DNA from: JACNJF01 sp050288105
GTDB taxonomy: Bacteria; Pseudomonadota; Gammaproteobacteria; GCA-001735895
Assembly: GCA_050288105.1 (NCBI GenBank)
Contig: JBNKDE010000010.1
Coordinates: forward strand, 157,025-221,024
DNA: 64,000 nucleotides
Direction: 5' to 3'
Of the stretch, positions 1-7,538 are shown one piece after another (the stretch's first letter is position 1; every line of letters starts with the position of its first letter). A program made the position numbers and the translations under genes. The notes beneath the pieces were generated by a model. That model saw nothing but the letters and a program-made list of their open reading frames with translations. It made no database searches and had not been told where the DNA came from.

Positions 1-317
1 TTCCAGAAAGTGTGATGGGCTATATTTTTAGTGTCGGTAATAAAAAGATTTTTTATCTCGGTGAGTCCGAAATGACGCCGGATGTATGGCAAAATCGCAA
101 CCTGAAATCAAGCCATATTGATACGGTTATACTTCCTTACTGGATATACAAGGAAGCCACAACACAACAAGTTCTAGATGATTATATTGCGCCCAAAACA
201 ATCGTCGTCACGCTGGAAAAAGATAATAAGTCTGACGATCAATTCGCAAAATTATCCAGTATTAACAGGGGAGTAATCTTTATGGATACAATCATGCAGT
301 CGATGATCGTAGAGTAG
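1..317 (+). CDS. Metallo-beta-lactamase-fold hydrolase, C-terminal part only
   Basis: The reading frame is already open at base 3, so the start lies outside the window; the GTG at 12 is internal and not a believable start. About 105 C-terminal residues are visible. A strand pattern (YIFSVGNKKIFYLGES) resembles the late metallo-beta-lactamase segment in which a hydrophobic strand leads to a Gly-Asp/Glu turn, followed by a helix and the hydrophobic strand around IDTVILPYW. The metal-binding HxHxDH motif would lie upstream and cannot be seen. The assignment rests on fold-like pattern only. A short related remnant lies at 5318-5398. Confidence 0.5.
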   Translation, partial: PESVMGYIFSVGNKKIFYLGESEMTPDVWQNRNLKSSHIDTVILPYWIYKEATTQQVLDDYIAPKTIVVTLEKDNKSDDQFAKLSSINRGVIFMDTIMQSMIVE

Positions 318-558
318 CTAAGTAAAAATATAAACAGCCTCTCTACTATCTGGTCAAGGAATATTCAGGTTCAGCTACGGAGGCATTTTTTAAGTATCAG
401 CGTTGTATAACATCTTCGAAAAACTCTGTACTGTAAGCCAGATACCTCCAGGCACCCGTCCTATTAAAGAAAGCAGATTGATTAGATTTCAACCCGTAGC
501 TACCGCACCCAGAACTAACTATTGTCGGTTTCATAACTCCAGGGAAGCGCTAAATTAA

Positions 559-1434
559 TCAGAGATTCGCTAACATTTCTTCACTACGCCGCCACTCGAC
601 TTCAGCCTGCAGTTGCAGGCTGTTGACCACCTGCTCGAGTACCTGCGAATCTCTGTTGAGTGGGTAGACCATATAGGCCGGTAGTTTGAACTGCGGGCTA
701 TCGCGTCGATAAAACAGTTGCCCGGATTGCAGCAGCGGTCCTGCCATGCGCATAGGGACAAAACAGGCTCCCCCGTTACTCTGTATGATCTGCACTGCCA
801 GCCAGCCGATATTCACGACCTGTGCCGGACGCTCCAGATCCGGATAACTGCTGCTGTGCTGAGCATGGAATGCCGGCCCCCAGTCAACATACACATAATC
901 TTCATCCGGCCAGGGCTTGTGCGGGTCGCTAGTGACTAGTACCAGGGTTTCATCAAACAAATGTGATACCTGTAACCCCGGACTATGCTGCGGGGTATAC
1001 ATCAACGCAACATCCATCGTACCTTCGATCATGCGCCGCATCAGGTCTTCTTCAAAACCGATCTCACTACGAATTGAAACATCGGGATTGCTACGCCTCA
1101 TCTCACCTACCCAGCGCGGTAAAAACCCCTCCCACAGCGCAATACGCGCACCAATCGTAATGCTGGCTCGGTATCGACTGGGCAATCCAACATCATGTTT
1201 AGCCTGCTCTAGCGTCAGCAGAAAGGTTTTGGCGTGATGGACAAATCGCCGACCCGCAGCAGTCAGCGTGGCCCCGGATCGGTTTCGCACGAACAGCGTG
1301 GCACCCAACGAGGCTTCCAGCCCCTGTATTCGGCTACTGACAGTGGATTGAGTGACGTGCAGTCGTGCCGCTGCCTCCAGAAAACTACCATGCGCGGCCA
1401 CGGCAAGGAAGGTTTTAATCTGGTTGGTATCCAT
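559..1434 (-). CDS. LysR-family transcriptional regulator
   Basis: A 291-residue protein of normal LysR length. Residues about 3-62 form the winged helix-turn-helix typical of the family (FLAVAAHGSFLEAAARLHVT then the recognition helix QSTVSSRIQGLEASLG), followed by a linker helix and a substrate-binding domain from about residue 90. It is divergent from the DsrC/RspA-like gene at 1567, and the 130-base gap holds two dyads, one of them a T-N11-A LysR-type box. It therefore probably controls that gene and represses or activates itself. The ligand is unknown. Family certain, target inferred. Confidence 0.9.
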   Translation of the reverse strand: MDTNQIKTFLAVAAHGSFLEAAARLHVTQSTVSSRIQGLEASLGATLFVRNRSGATLTAAGRRFVHHAKTFLLTLEQAKHDVGLPSRYRASITIGARIALWEGFLPRWVGEMRRSNPDVSIRSEIGFEEDLMRRMIEGTMDVALMYTPQHSPGLQVSHLFDETLVLVTSDPHKPWPDEDYVYVDWGPAFHAQHSSSYPDLERPAQVVNIGWLAVQIIQSNGGACFVPMRMAGPLLQSGQLFYRRDSPQFKLPAYMVYPLNRDSQVLEQVVNSLQLQAEVEWRRSEEMLANL

Positions 1435-1444
1435 GTCTTTTAAT

Positions 1445-1459
1445 ATCGGATATTCCGAT
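1445..1459. promoter_or_regulatory. LysR-type operator (T-N11-A dyad)
   Basis: ATCGGA-TAT-TCCGAT is a perfect 6-3-6 palindrome that contains a T-N11-A core, the usual LysR box layout. It lies 11 bases upstream of the lysR start. A second dyad, AATATAA-N10-TTATATT, lies at 1470-1493 and could be a second half of the operator or a promoter element for the divergent gene. Confidence 0.55.
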
Positions 1460-1566
1460 GTTAATGTCCAATATAAATCGTTTGTCTTATATTAACTCAA
1501 ACTTATATAGTGTTTTTACAAAGATTTCTGAAGCTGCTTTTCAACATTTCATCGGGAGATAAAACC

Positions 1567-2208
1567 ATGCTGTGTGTCAATGTAAACATGAAATTTACCC
1601 GTCAGCCGCTCAAACGAACACCAATTGAGCTGATCCTGGACGCTGATGGAGGACGTATTGGTCCAGTCCCAACCGATAGGAGTGGTCAGGCCTGTTTTGA
1701 CCTGCCAGCTAGTAGCGGAAAGATTCTGATTGGCGGCGTGGAGCGCTATCAGGGACGGCTTGATGGCCATATCGATATCGAGCTGTTTAGTCTCACAGAA
1801 ACTGCCAGCAACTCTGAAGGTGCAGCGACCAACGTCACTCGCGGCAGTAATGCCTACCCAAGTATGACGACACGTAAGGTAACGTTGCCTCAACGAGAAG
1901 TTGTCACCGACAGTGAAGGCTATCTGGTAGACCCGGATGACTGGTGCGAGGATTTTGTACGCGAACTGGCGCGTATTGAGAACCTTGAACTCACTAGTGA
2001 ACACTGGGAAGTCATCCGCTTTGAGCGCCAGTGGTATGCCAAACAGGGTACTCAGGCCACAGTACGCCATATGATTAAACACTTTCGCCAGCTATGGGGT
2101 AACGAACGTGGTAGCAGTGAATATCTGCACCGCCTGTTTCCACGTGGTGGCCCGCAAAAACAGGGTAACCGACTGGCCGGTCTGTTACGTCCCAAAGGCG
2201 AGGTCTAA
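1567..2208 (+). CDS. DsrC/TusE-superfamily protein, RspA-like, with an extra N-terminal domain
   Basis: The start is placed at ATG 1567, which follows GGGAGATAAAACC; a longer frame opens at 1510 without a good ribosome site. The protein has 213 residues. The last about 100 residues carry the DsrC/TusE signature: GYLVDPDDWCEDFVRELA, the LTSEHWEVIRFERQWY helix pair, and a C-terminal arm near LFPRGGPQKQ. In TusE and DsrC the arm ends with a reactive Cys (GC-V/I); here it ends KGEV, and the upstream second Cys position is also absent. Cys-less members are called RspA and are thought to be regulatory rather than sulfur carriers. Residues 1-80 form an unrecognised beta-rich domain with a variable linker. 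The divergent LysR suggests controlled expression. Confidence 0.75.
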   Translation: MLCVNVNMKFTRQPLKRTPIELILDADGGRIGPVPTDRSGQACFDLPASSGKILIGGVERYQGRLDGHIDIELFSLTETASNSEGAATNVTRGSNAYPSMTTRKVTLPQREVVTDSEGYLVDPDDWCEDFVRELARIENLELTSEHWEVIRFERQWYAKQGTQATVRHMIKHFRQLWGNERGSSEYLHRLFPRGGPQKQGNRLAGLLRPKGEV

Positions 2209-2230
2209 CCGCCTCGGTCAATCCCATCGC

Positions 2231-2527
2231 ATGCAGAACTGGTTCTATAAAAACCTCGGCGATGCGATGCTTGCGGATGACAGCCTGCAACAGATCAAAC
2301 AGCTATTCCTGCGGACCTACCCCGATCCTAAGCAGCAATCAGATAAGGCAATTCTTTATTGTCACCTGTCTGAGGGCAGGCTGCATTGCGAAGTGATGGT
2401 TTATTTTTCTCCGGGCTGCAGCAGCATGGCCCAGGCTCTGGCTGCGGATCCCTGTCATGAACCATCAAACTCCGATCTTAGTCTGCTGGTCGGCAAACTA
2501 AAGACTCCGATCCGTTCTGGTAGCTAG
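2231..2527 (+). CDS. Small hypothetical protein downstream of the RspA-like gene
   Basis: A 98-residue frame begins at ATG 2231, 22 bases after the stop of the RspA-like gene. No strong ribosome site is visible, and a longer start inside the upstream gene is possible, so translation may be coupled. The protein is soluble, with an amphipathic helical N-terminus (MQNWFYKNLGDAMLADDSLQ) and a central strand-rich part (AILYCHLSEGRLHCEVMVYF). It has no recognised domain. Codon use looks like that of its neighbour, which supports it being real and co-transcribed. Confidence 0.5.
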   Translation: MQNWFYKNLGDAMLADDSLQQIKQLFLRTYPDPKQQSDKAILYCHLSEGRLHCEVMVYFSPGCSSMAQALAADPCHEPSNSDLSLLVGKLKTPIRSGS

Positions 2528-2892
2528 AGCTTCCCCCAGGTCGCCATTAGACCCAATATGCTCTACCTCAGGAAAATTTTAATAAGAAATCTTTTTAAAG
2601 CAGTAATGGCGGATAGGTCAGATATCCCTCGCTAGAAAATATCGAATGCTAGAGGCATGGCTTCTATCCTTTAACATTGATTTCCTCAGTTACCTGGACT
2701 TTAGTTAAGCGCTAAGTTACAGCTTTAATACGGACAATAAATCATTTTTAATCAAAGAGTTTCTTTAGCCCGGAGTTGATTTGTCCCGACCCAGTTGGTT
2801 CCATAAGAACCGAAAACTGTGAAAATTTACTTTATCTGGATAACTTTACGGATTATTTGTTAGCATGCTTCTTTTATGAACCTTTTTTAACC
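2528..2892. other. Non-coding stretch with the FecR gene promoter
   Basis: AT-rich, with no convincing frame. A short dyad GGTTC-N5-GAACC lies at 2797-2811. The promoter of the FecR-domain gene should lie in the last 100 bases, but I cannot pick unambiguous -35 and -10 boxes. Confidence 0.4.
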
Positions 2893-3777
2893 ATGCCCGT
2901 ATCGATTCATTTACTCATTAAAACATTGCACCTACTTTGTTTTCTGTGCCTGGCTTCCTGGTCGGTGAGTGCGTCGACGGAACTACCCACCTTTATCAAG
3001 ACAGCGTCCAACACAACGGCTAACAGCAATACCAGTGACACTATTCAACTGATGATCGGATCAGTGGTATCGCTACAGGGACAGGGCTGGTTGGTTCATA
3101 GTGATGAAACTCGTGAAAAATTCAGCATTGGCCTCTCTCTGAAGCAGGGAGACAGTATCCATACAGCGCCTCAATCCACGGTCGAGGTGAAATTTCTCGA
3201 TGGCTCCAGCGTCACTGTAAAGCCCTCCAGCCAGGTCAATATTGAGCAATATCGCTGGGATGAGAAAAACAAAAAAGGCATCTCCGTATTCGAATTCATC
3301 AAAGGCGCTTTTCGTGCCATTTCAGGCCTGATTGCAAAAGATGACCCGGATAATTATGAATTTAAAACCCCGGTTGCCACTATTGGGGTTAGAGGTACCG
3401 ACTTTGGCGCACGTTATTGTGAAAATCACACCTGCGTTACTCAGATGGGTGAAAACAGCCTGACACTCTCTCAAGGTGTCTATATAGGCGTGCTGGACGG
3501 TCAAATTGTAGTACGAGGTAAAAACTCGGAAACCCTGGTTGATGCTGGACAGGCGGTATTCCAGAAAGACGCCGATTCTCCCGCTCAGCCGATACAGAAC
3601 CTGCCCGGCCTGATCTTCAGCGCCGCCGAACTCAAGACCTATACCAGCGAAGTTAAGGTGCCATTTTATGCTGCATTTTTACTGGATAGCAGTGGCAGCC
3701 CAATCAAGGACAGCTTTGGCAATTGTATCCGCAGCAGTCAGTATCGTAGCGATCACTCTGTCGCCGAGTGTCAGTAA
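2893..3777 (+). CDS. Periplasmic FecR-domain protein
   Basis: The start is set at ATG 2893, which gives a signal peptide (hydrophobic LLIKTLHLLCFLCLASW then SVSAS); an upstream TTG at 2776 would bury it. The mature protein has about 270 residues. The FecR fold spans about residues 50-190: glycine-containing beta turns, LKQGDSIHTA, VEVKFLDGSSVTV, and the diagnostic late segment FKTPVATIGVRGTDF. This family is found in periplasmic sensor and structural proteins; with no sigma factor or TonB receptor adjacent, it is not a classical FecR anti-sigma partner. The C-terminus carries DSFGNCIRSS plus AECQ, resembling the cysteine-containing motif often found just before OmpA-like domains, but no OmpA domain follows. 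Confidence 0.75.
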   Translation: MPVSIHLLIKTLHLLCFLCLASWSVSASTELPTFIKTASNTTANSNTSDTIQLMIGSVVSLQGQGWLVHSDETREKFSIGLSLKQGDSIHTAPQSTVEVKFLDGSSVTVKPSSQVNIEQYRWDEKNKKGISVFEFIKGAFRAISGLIAKDDPDNYEFKTPVATIGVRGTDFGARYCENHTCVTQMGENSLTLSQGVYIGVLDGQIVVRGKNSETLVDAGQAVFQKDADSPAQPIQNLPGLIFSAAELKTYTSEVKVPFYAAFLLDSSGSPIKDSFGNCIRSSQYRSDHSVAECQ

Positions 3778-3885
3778 AACACAGCCACCCGAGGCCGCTA
3801 TAAATCGATCCGGCCTCATTTCTTATCTGCTATCATGGGCGCATACCGCATAGCGCCCCTGATAATTATCCCTTTGTAGACCCAC

Positions 3886-5268
3886 ATGACAACTACCGAC
3901 TTTGCAACGCTTGATCTGTCGCCCGACTTCCTCGCTAACCTGAACGCACTGGAATATCACCACATGACCCCGATCCAGCAGCTTAGCCTGCCGGTTCTAC
4001 TACAGGGCAGGGACATTCAGGCGCAGGCCAAGACCGGTAGCGGCAAAACCGCCGCTTTTGGTATAGCCCTGTTGCAGGCGATCGATACCCGGGATGCCTT
4101 TACCCAGGCGCTGGTATTATGCCCAACCCGTGAGCTGGCAGATCAGGTCAGCAAGGAACTCCGCCGCCTGGCGCGTTCAGTACCCAATACGCGCATTCTG
4201 ACCCTGTGCGGGGGGACCGCTATTGGCCCACAGTTCGCCTCTCTGGAATACAGTCCACATATCGTGGTAGGTACACCCGGCCGCATCATCAAGCACATCC
4301 ACAAACAATCACTTAAGATTGATCAGCTCAAATCCCTGGTGCTGGATGAAGCCGACCGCATGCTGGATATGGGCTTCTATGAAGACATGCTGCAGATCAT
4401 CGATGAGGCCCCATCAAACCGCCAGTTGATGTTATTTTCCGCCACCCTGCCAGACGAAATTAAGCACATCAGCCAGAACATTCAAAACAGGCCAGTCGAT
4501 ATACAGGTTGAAAGCCTGCACGATGATAAACACATCAAGCAGATCTTTTACGAAATCAACAAGGGAGAGCGCCTGCAAACACTGGTTGCCTTACTGCATC
4601 ATTACCGCCCCGAATCTACTGTCGTATTCTGTAACCGCAAACAGCAATGCCAGGAACTGGCAGACCAGCTATGGGAACAGGGCTTTCATGCAATTGCCCT
4701 GCACGGTGATCTGGAACAGCAACAACGCGATCAGGTACTTGTTCAGTTCTCAAATAAAAGCAGCTCAATACTGGTAGCTACTGATGTTGCCGCACGCGGC
4801 CTGGACATCAAGGAGCTGAGCGCCGTGGTCAACTACGATCTGGCCTATGACCCCGAAGTCCATATTCACCGCATCGGCAGAACCGGGCGCGCAGGTAATC
4901 AGGGCCTGGCATTGAGCCTGTTCATGCCATCTGAAGTCAGCCGCGTAAGCGCGATCGAAGCGTTTCAGAAAACCAGCGTCACCATTGAAGACCCCACGCG
5001 ACTCAAATTGCGCGAGAATTTCAGACTCAGCCCCCCCATGGTAACCCTGCAGATTAGCGCAGGGCGTAAGGACAAGATACGCGCTGGAGATATTCTGGGT
5101 GCACTCACAGCCAATACCACCCTGCCAGGTAAACAGATAGGCAAGATCGACATCTTCGAGAAACTAGCCTATGTCGCGGTAGAACGACCCATCGCTAAAC
5201 AGGCGCTTAAGATCCTCAGCGAAGGCAAGATCAAGGGGCGTAAGTTTCGCGTGCGCAAATTGGGGTGA
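3886..5268 (+). CDS. dbpA: ATP-dependent RNA helicase DbpA
   Basis: A full-length (460 aa) DEAD-box helicase. Visible motifs in order: Q motif (TPIQQLSLP), Walker A AKTGSGKTAA, PTRELA, TPGR, DEAD box LDEADRML, SAT, the helicase C motifs VFCNRKQQ and ATDVAARGLDI, and HRIGRTGRAG. The last about 75 residues (from VTLQISAGRKDKIRAGDILG to the basic end GRKFRVRKLG) match the DbpA RNA-binding domain, which recognises hairpin 92 of 23S rRNA and directs the enzyme to late large-subunit assembly. Cytoplasmic and monocistronic. Confidence 0.95.
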   Translation: MTTTDFATLDLSPDFLANLNALEYHHMTPIQQLSLPVLLQGRDIQAQAKTGSGKTAAFGIALLQAIDTRDAFTQALVLCPTRELADQVSKELRRLARSVPNTRILTLCGGTAIGPQFASLEYSPHIVVGTPGRIIKHIHKQSLKIDQLKSLVLDEADRMLDMGFYEDMLQIIDEAPSNRQLMLFSATLPDEIKHISQNIQNRPVDIQVESLHDDKHIKQIFYEINKGERLQTLVALLHHYRPESTVVFCNRKQQCQELADQLWEQGFHAIALHGDLEQQQRDQVLVQFSNKSSSILVATDVAARGLDIKELSAVVNYDLAYDPEVHIHRIGRTGRAGNQGLALSLFMPSEVSRVSAIEAFQKTSVTIEDPTRLKLRENFRLSPPMVTLQISAGRKDKIRAGDILGALTANTTLPGKQIGKIDIFEKLAYVAVERPIAKQALKILSEGKIKGRKFRVRKLG

Positions 5269-5317
5269 TGGTTAAAGATGATTCTGGTTTATCAGGAATT
5301 TCCTTCCTGATTTTTTA

Positions 5318-5398
5318 GCAACACAACGCGATCTGAAAGATTTTATTGCACAAAAAATCGTCACCACCTTTGAAAAAGAAAACCTGATTACCCACTAA
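5318..5398 (+). pseudogene. Remnant of an MBL-like gene 3' end
   Basis: A 26-codon frame ending in TAA at 5396 encodes ATQRDLKDFIAQKIVTTFEK followed by ENLITH. It matches the C-terminal segment of the partial protein at the window start (TQQVLDDYIAPKTIVVTLEK then DN) at about 13 of 21 aligned positions with one gap. There is no start codon and no N-terminal part, so it appears to be the decayed tail of a paralogous gene. Confidence 0.4.
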
Positions 5399-5503
5399 AC
5401 TCAGCCGGTTGTGAACGTTTCGACGTTTGTTGTTTCTGATCGTGTAGAGTTTCACACGCCTTAGCTTTCCTTGCTTTGTAGTATCTTCCTGGCTGGCGTG
5501 CGA

Positions 5504-5537
5504 GTCCCTTTCTTTTGCTCGCCCCAAAGAAAGAGAC
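5504..5537. repeat. Inverted repeat, CTTTCTTT / AAAGAAAG stem
   Basis: The arms CTTTCTTT (5508-5515) and AAAGAAAG (5526-5533) are perfect complements, with flanking GTC and GAC extending the stem across one unpaired base. It lies 40 bases before a much larger dyad and probably belongs to the same intergenic repeat element. No long T-run follows, so it is not a standard terminator. Confidence 0.6.
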
Positions 5538-5577
5538 GAAAGAAAAGGGCGCCCCACTGGAGCGGCCTGCGGCTTCC

Positions 5578-5682
5578 CGAAAATCGAACCATTTAGCAAG
5601 GCACGGACAGACTCGCATCCTTGCTCGACTGTCCTCAGCGCACGTCCGTGTGCGCAGACCTTACTAAATGGCCCGATTTTCG
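5578..5682. repeat. Large imperfect palindrome (105 bases)
   Basis: The left arm at 5578-5601 begins CGAAAATCG and continues CCATTTAG-AAGG. It pairs with the right arm at 5659-5682 (CCTT-CTAAATGG then CGATTTTCG) with only three mispaired positions. Inside, CACGGAC (5603-5609) pairs with GTCCGTG (5644-5650). The whole could fold into one long cruciform or RNA hairpin. The sequence context differs from the neighbouring genes, suggesting a dispersed repeat. Longer frames across it are by-products of the palindrome. Confidence 0.7.
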
Positions 5683-6083
5683 GCACTCCAGAAGGGGAGA
5701 TAAAACCAGCTGTTGCATTCACGTTTGGCCTTCATTGCCGAAACCGGTAAAGGTTTCGAGGCAGCAGGTGATTCGTAAATTAAGATGCAAAACTTCACAG
5801 CGTGGCTGAAACAGATGGGAAATCATGTTAACAATCAAAGCAGGGGATTATCTCTGGCTTTTTATTTCTCTGCACCATTGCTGCTCAGGGTTCGCTCGCC
5901 TACTGGGAAGCATTTACACTGTCTCTAGACAAAGTGTGTCGTATTTGGCGCTTTTTAAATCCGCCCCTTCTCAGCGTCTTTTCTAAACTACACTTAAAGT
6001 AGCTATTGATGAAAACACTGCTTTTTAGGCCCCAGGTCAGGCAGGTACGCATCAGTTGAGACGGTTAATACGGGAGAAACTCG
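5683..6083. other. Non-coding stretch upstream of the aspartic protease gene
   Basis: No supported gene. A 50-codon frame from ATG 5825 and an overlapping frame with a hydrophobic run both lack good starts and homology I recognise. The promoter for the gene at 6084 presumably lies in the last 100 bases. GGGAGAAACTCG just before 6084 supplies its ribosome site. Confidence 0.4.
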
Positions 6084-6590
6084 ATGAAAATACTACTCTC
6101 TGCATTACTTCTCCTCGTTTCCGGCGGGGTAAGGGCAGATCCTGTCGAGCAATTGATTCCCATGCAAACCTTTGGCGCCAGAACTTATTATATCGATACA
6201 GAAATACCCGGCGCAGGGAAACACTCGATGCTGGTGGATACGGGCTCGGCGTATTCGGTTATCAACGAGGAAACGCTGGCGGAGCTGAGCAGCACTGGCC
6301 AGGCGCAGTTTATAAAGCAGTTACGTGGACGCATGGCGGATGGGTCGGAAAGACGGGTGCCGCTATATCGGATTGCGGCGATAAATCTTGGTGGAAGCTG
6401 TTTAATCAAGGATGTCGATGTGGCTATCATCAATGGTAACTCGCGACAAATCATTGGAATCTCAACATTAATGCGAGCCGCGCCGTTTGGTATGTCTTTT
6501 GATCCCCCTGTACTTTCGCTGAACCAGTGCGTGCAAAATGAACAGCAGGCAAGTTTAGAGAATGATAAAAATCTGCTAACCATTCAGTAA
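6084..6590 (+). CDS. Secreted retropepsin-like aspartic protease
   Basis: A 168-residue protein with a signal peptide (MKILLSALLLLVSGGVRA) and a compact single-lobe aspartyl protease domain. The catalytic motif is MLVDTGSAYSVI (Asp of DTGS), followed by the flap region and the second hydrophobic-hydrophobic-Gly motif around QIIGISTLMRA. Single-lobe enzymes of this type act as dimers; substrates are unknown. It is likely periplasmic. Two Cys (SCLI and NQCVQN) could form a disulfide. It stands alone between gene-poor repeats. Confidence 0.8.
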   Translation: MKILLSALLLLVSGGVRADPVEQLIPMQTFGARTYYIDTEIPGAGKHSMLVDTGSAYSVINEETLAELSSTGQAQFIKQLRGRMADGSERRVPLYRIAAINLGGSCLIKDVDVAIINGNSRQIIGISTLMRAAPFGMSFDPPVLSLNQCVQNEQQASLENDKNLLTIQ

Positions 6591-6699
6591 AACGGCCAGA
6601 TTCCAGAATAAGCCTTGTTAATCTGAAACCTGGTTAAATCTCTTCATGATGGAAAAGATAGGGCCATTGGTAAAGTCGAGGGAAATCTGACGAATAGTA

Positions 6700-6923
6700 T
6701 AAGGGCACCTCTAAAAATTGTCTTTTTCCGCGATTCCATCCTTAGGTCCGTAAACGGCACATCCTTGTGCCACTCCTGCGGCGTTAGCTCCGTACTCGAA
6801 TACCCAAAGCATTCGCTGCGCTCACGGGGCAGGCTCTCCTCATGTATGTCATATACACTGCGGTTCTCCGTGCGGAGCTTCCTTGCACTCACAAAAAAAT
6901 CCGAATTTTTAGAGGAGCCCTTA
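6700..6923. mobile_element. MITE-like element with terminal inverted repeats
   Basis: A 224-base element bounded by GGGCACCTCTAAAAATT (from 6703) and its near-perfect inverted copy AATTTTTAGAGGAGCCC (to 6920); including the outer TAA/TTA the arms match at 20 of 21 positions. It holds no transposase. The interior is GC-richer and made of short direct and inverted words. No target duplication is obvious. It looks like a non-autonomous element mobilised in trans, sitting between two convergent genes. Confidence 0.65.
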
Positions 6924-6952
6924 ACAAACTACCAATGGCCCAAAAGCGATGC

Positions 6953-7183
6953 CTACTCGTTAATCATTTCAAATTTAGCAAACTCTGCCTGATCCAGGGC
7001 GCCATCTGCGTTTGTATCCAGCTCGCTCCACTGTTCTGACAAAATTGGGTATGCAGAAGCTTCTTGTTGATTAATGGAGCCGTCTTTATTGGCGTCGATT
7101 TTGTTGTACAGGCTATCGTCAGCGGCTACTGTGACGCCTGAGAAAACGACTACGAGTGCTGCAAGAGTTAACTTTTTAAACAT
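6953..7183 (-). CDS. Small secreted EF-hand protein
   Basis: The start is ATG 7183, preceded by AAGGAA at good spacing; an upstream in-frame ATG at 7213 would spoil the signal peptide. The 76-residue product has a signal peptide (MFKKLTLAALVVVFSGVTVA) and two canonical EF-hand loops: DANKDGSINQQE and DTNADGALDQAE, each with acidic or amide ligands at 1, 3, 5 and Glu at 12. It is a likely periplasmic calcium-binding protein. Its upstream region has a very good sigma-54 promoter (7255-7270) and two TGTC-N10-GACA sites, so it is probably a direct GlrR target, with the glrK operon divergent. Confidence 0.85.
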   Translation of the reverse strand: MFKKLTLAALVVVFSGVTVAADDSLYNKIDANKDGSINQQEASAYPILSEQWSELDTNADGALDQAEFAKFEMINE

Positions 7184-7254
7184 GTTTGTATTCCTTAAAG
7201 ATTGAGTTATCAAATATATGGCTGGATCTGTAATCCTTTCGCCAGTAGTGGTAT

Positions 7255-7270
7255 TGCAGGACTTAAGCCA
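7255..7270 (-). promoter_or_regulatory. Sigma-54 promoter for the EF-hand gene
   Basis: Read on the minus strand the sequence is TGGCTTAAGTCCTGCA, with GG and GC spaced by exactly 10 bases and strong -24 (TGGC) and -12 (TGCA) boxes. Transcription would start near 7244, leaving a 60-base leader before ATG 7183. The two putative GlrR sites lie about 100 and 165 bases upstream, normal for sigma-54 enhancers. Confidence 0.7.
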
Positions 7271-7334
7271 TTCATAAAAAATCTTTTTATTTCAACGGTT
7301 TAAAAAACAACCCGGTGTTTTGATCAGGCTAAGC

Positions 7335-7352
7335 TGTCGCTATAAGGAGACA
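7335..7352. promoter_or_regulatory. GlrR (QseF) binding site 1
   Basis: TGTCGCTATAAGGAGACA fits the enterobacterial GlrR consensus TGTC-N10-GACA exactly. It is one of two such sites between the EF-hand gene and glrK. Confidence 0.7.
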
Positions 7353-7401
7353 GTGAAAATCGCATTTACGGCAATTCTCACGGTAACAGGCTGTTTATGA
7401 C

Positions 7402-7419
7402 TGTCGCTAAATAGAGACA
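7402..7419. promoter_or_regulatory. GlrR (QseF) binding site 2
   Basis: TGTCGCTAAATAGAGACA again fits TGTC-N10-GACA exactly, and its spacer resembles that of site 1. The centres of the two sites are 67 bases apart. Confidence 0.7.
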
Positions 7420-7538
7420 GAAAAATAGCAGGAGAAAGCGCTGCATTTATCACCGGAAAAGTTACAAAGTTGTGATAATTATTTTCAATATTAGGATAGA
7501 CTGATTGAAATTTAACGCCATTATTTAAGGGAGTAAAA

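Noticed and set aside
5315..5809. Several 60-135 codon frames on both strands
   Set aside because: They run through inverted repeats, have no ribosome sites and read as low-quality protein; they are by-products of the repeat element.
5825..5989. About 54-codon frame with an upstream GGGA
   Set aside because: Composition is not protein-like, the alternative frame is equally open, and no homology is recognisable.
7431..7444. GG-N10-GC on the plus strand before glrK as a sigma-54 promoter
   Set aside because: The -24 and -12 contexts (AGG, CTGC) are weak, and one GlrR site would be too close. The minus-strand site is far better.
7420..7538. glmY small RNA upstream of glrK
   Set aside because: Only about 80 bases separate any promoter here from glrK, too short for the known 180-base RNA, and no matching fold was seen.
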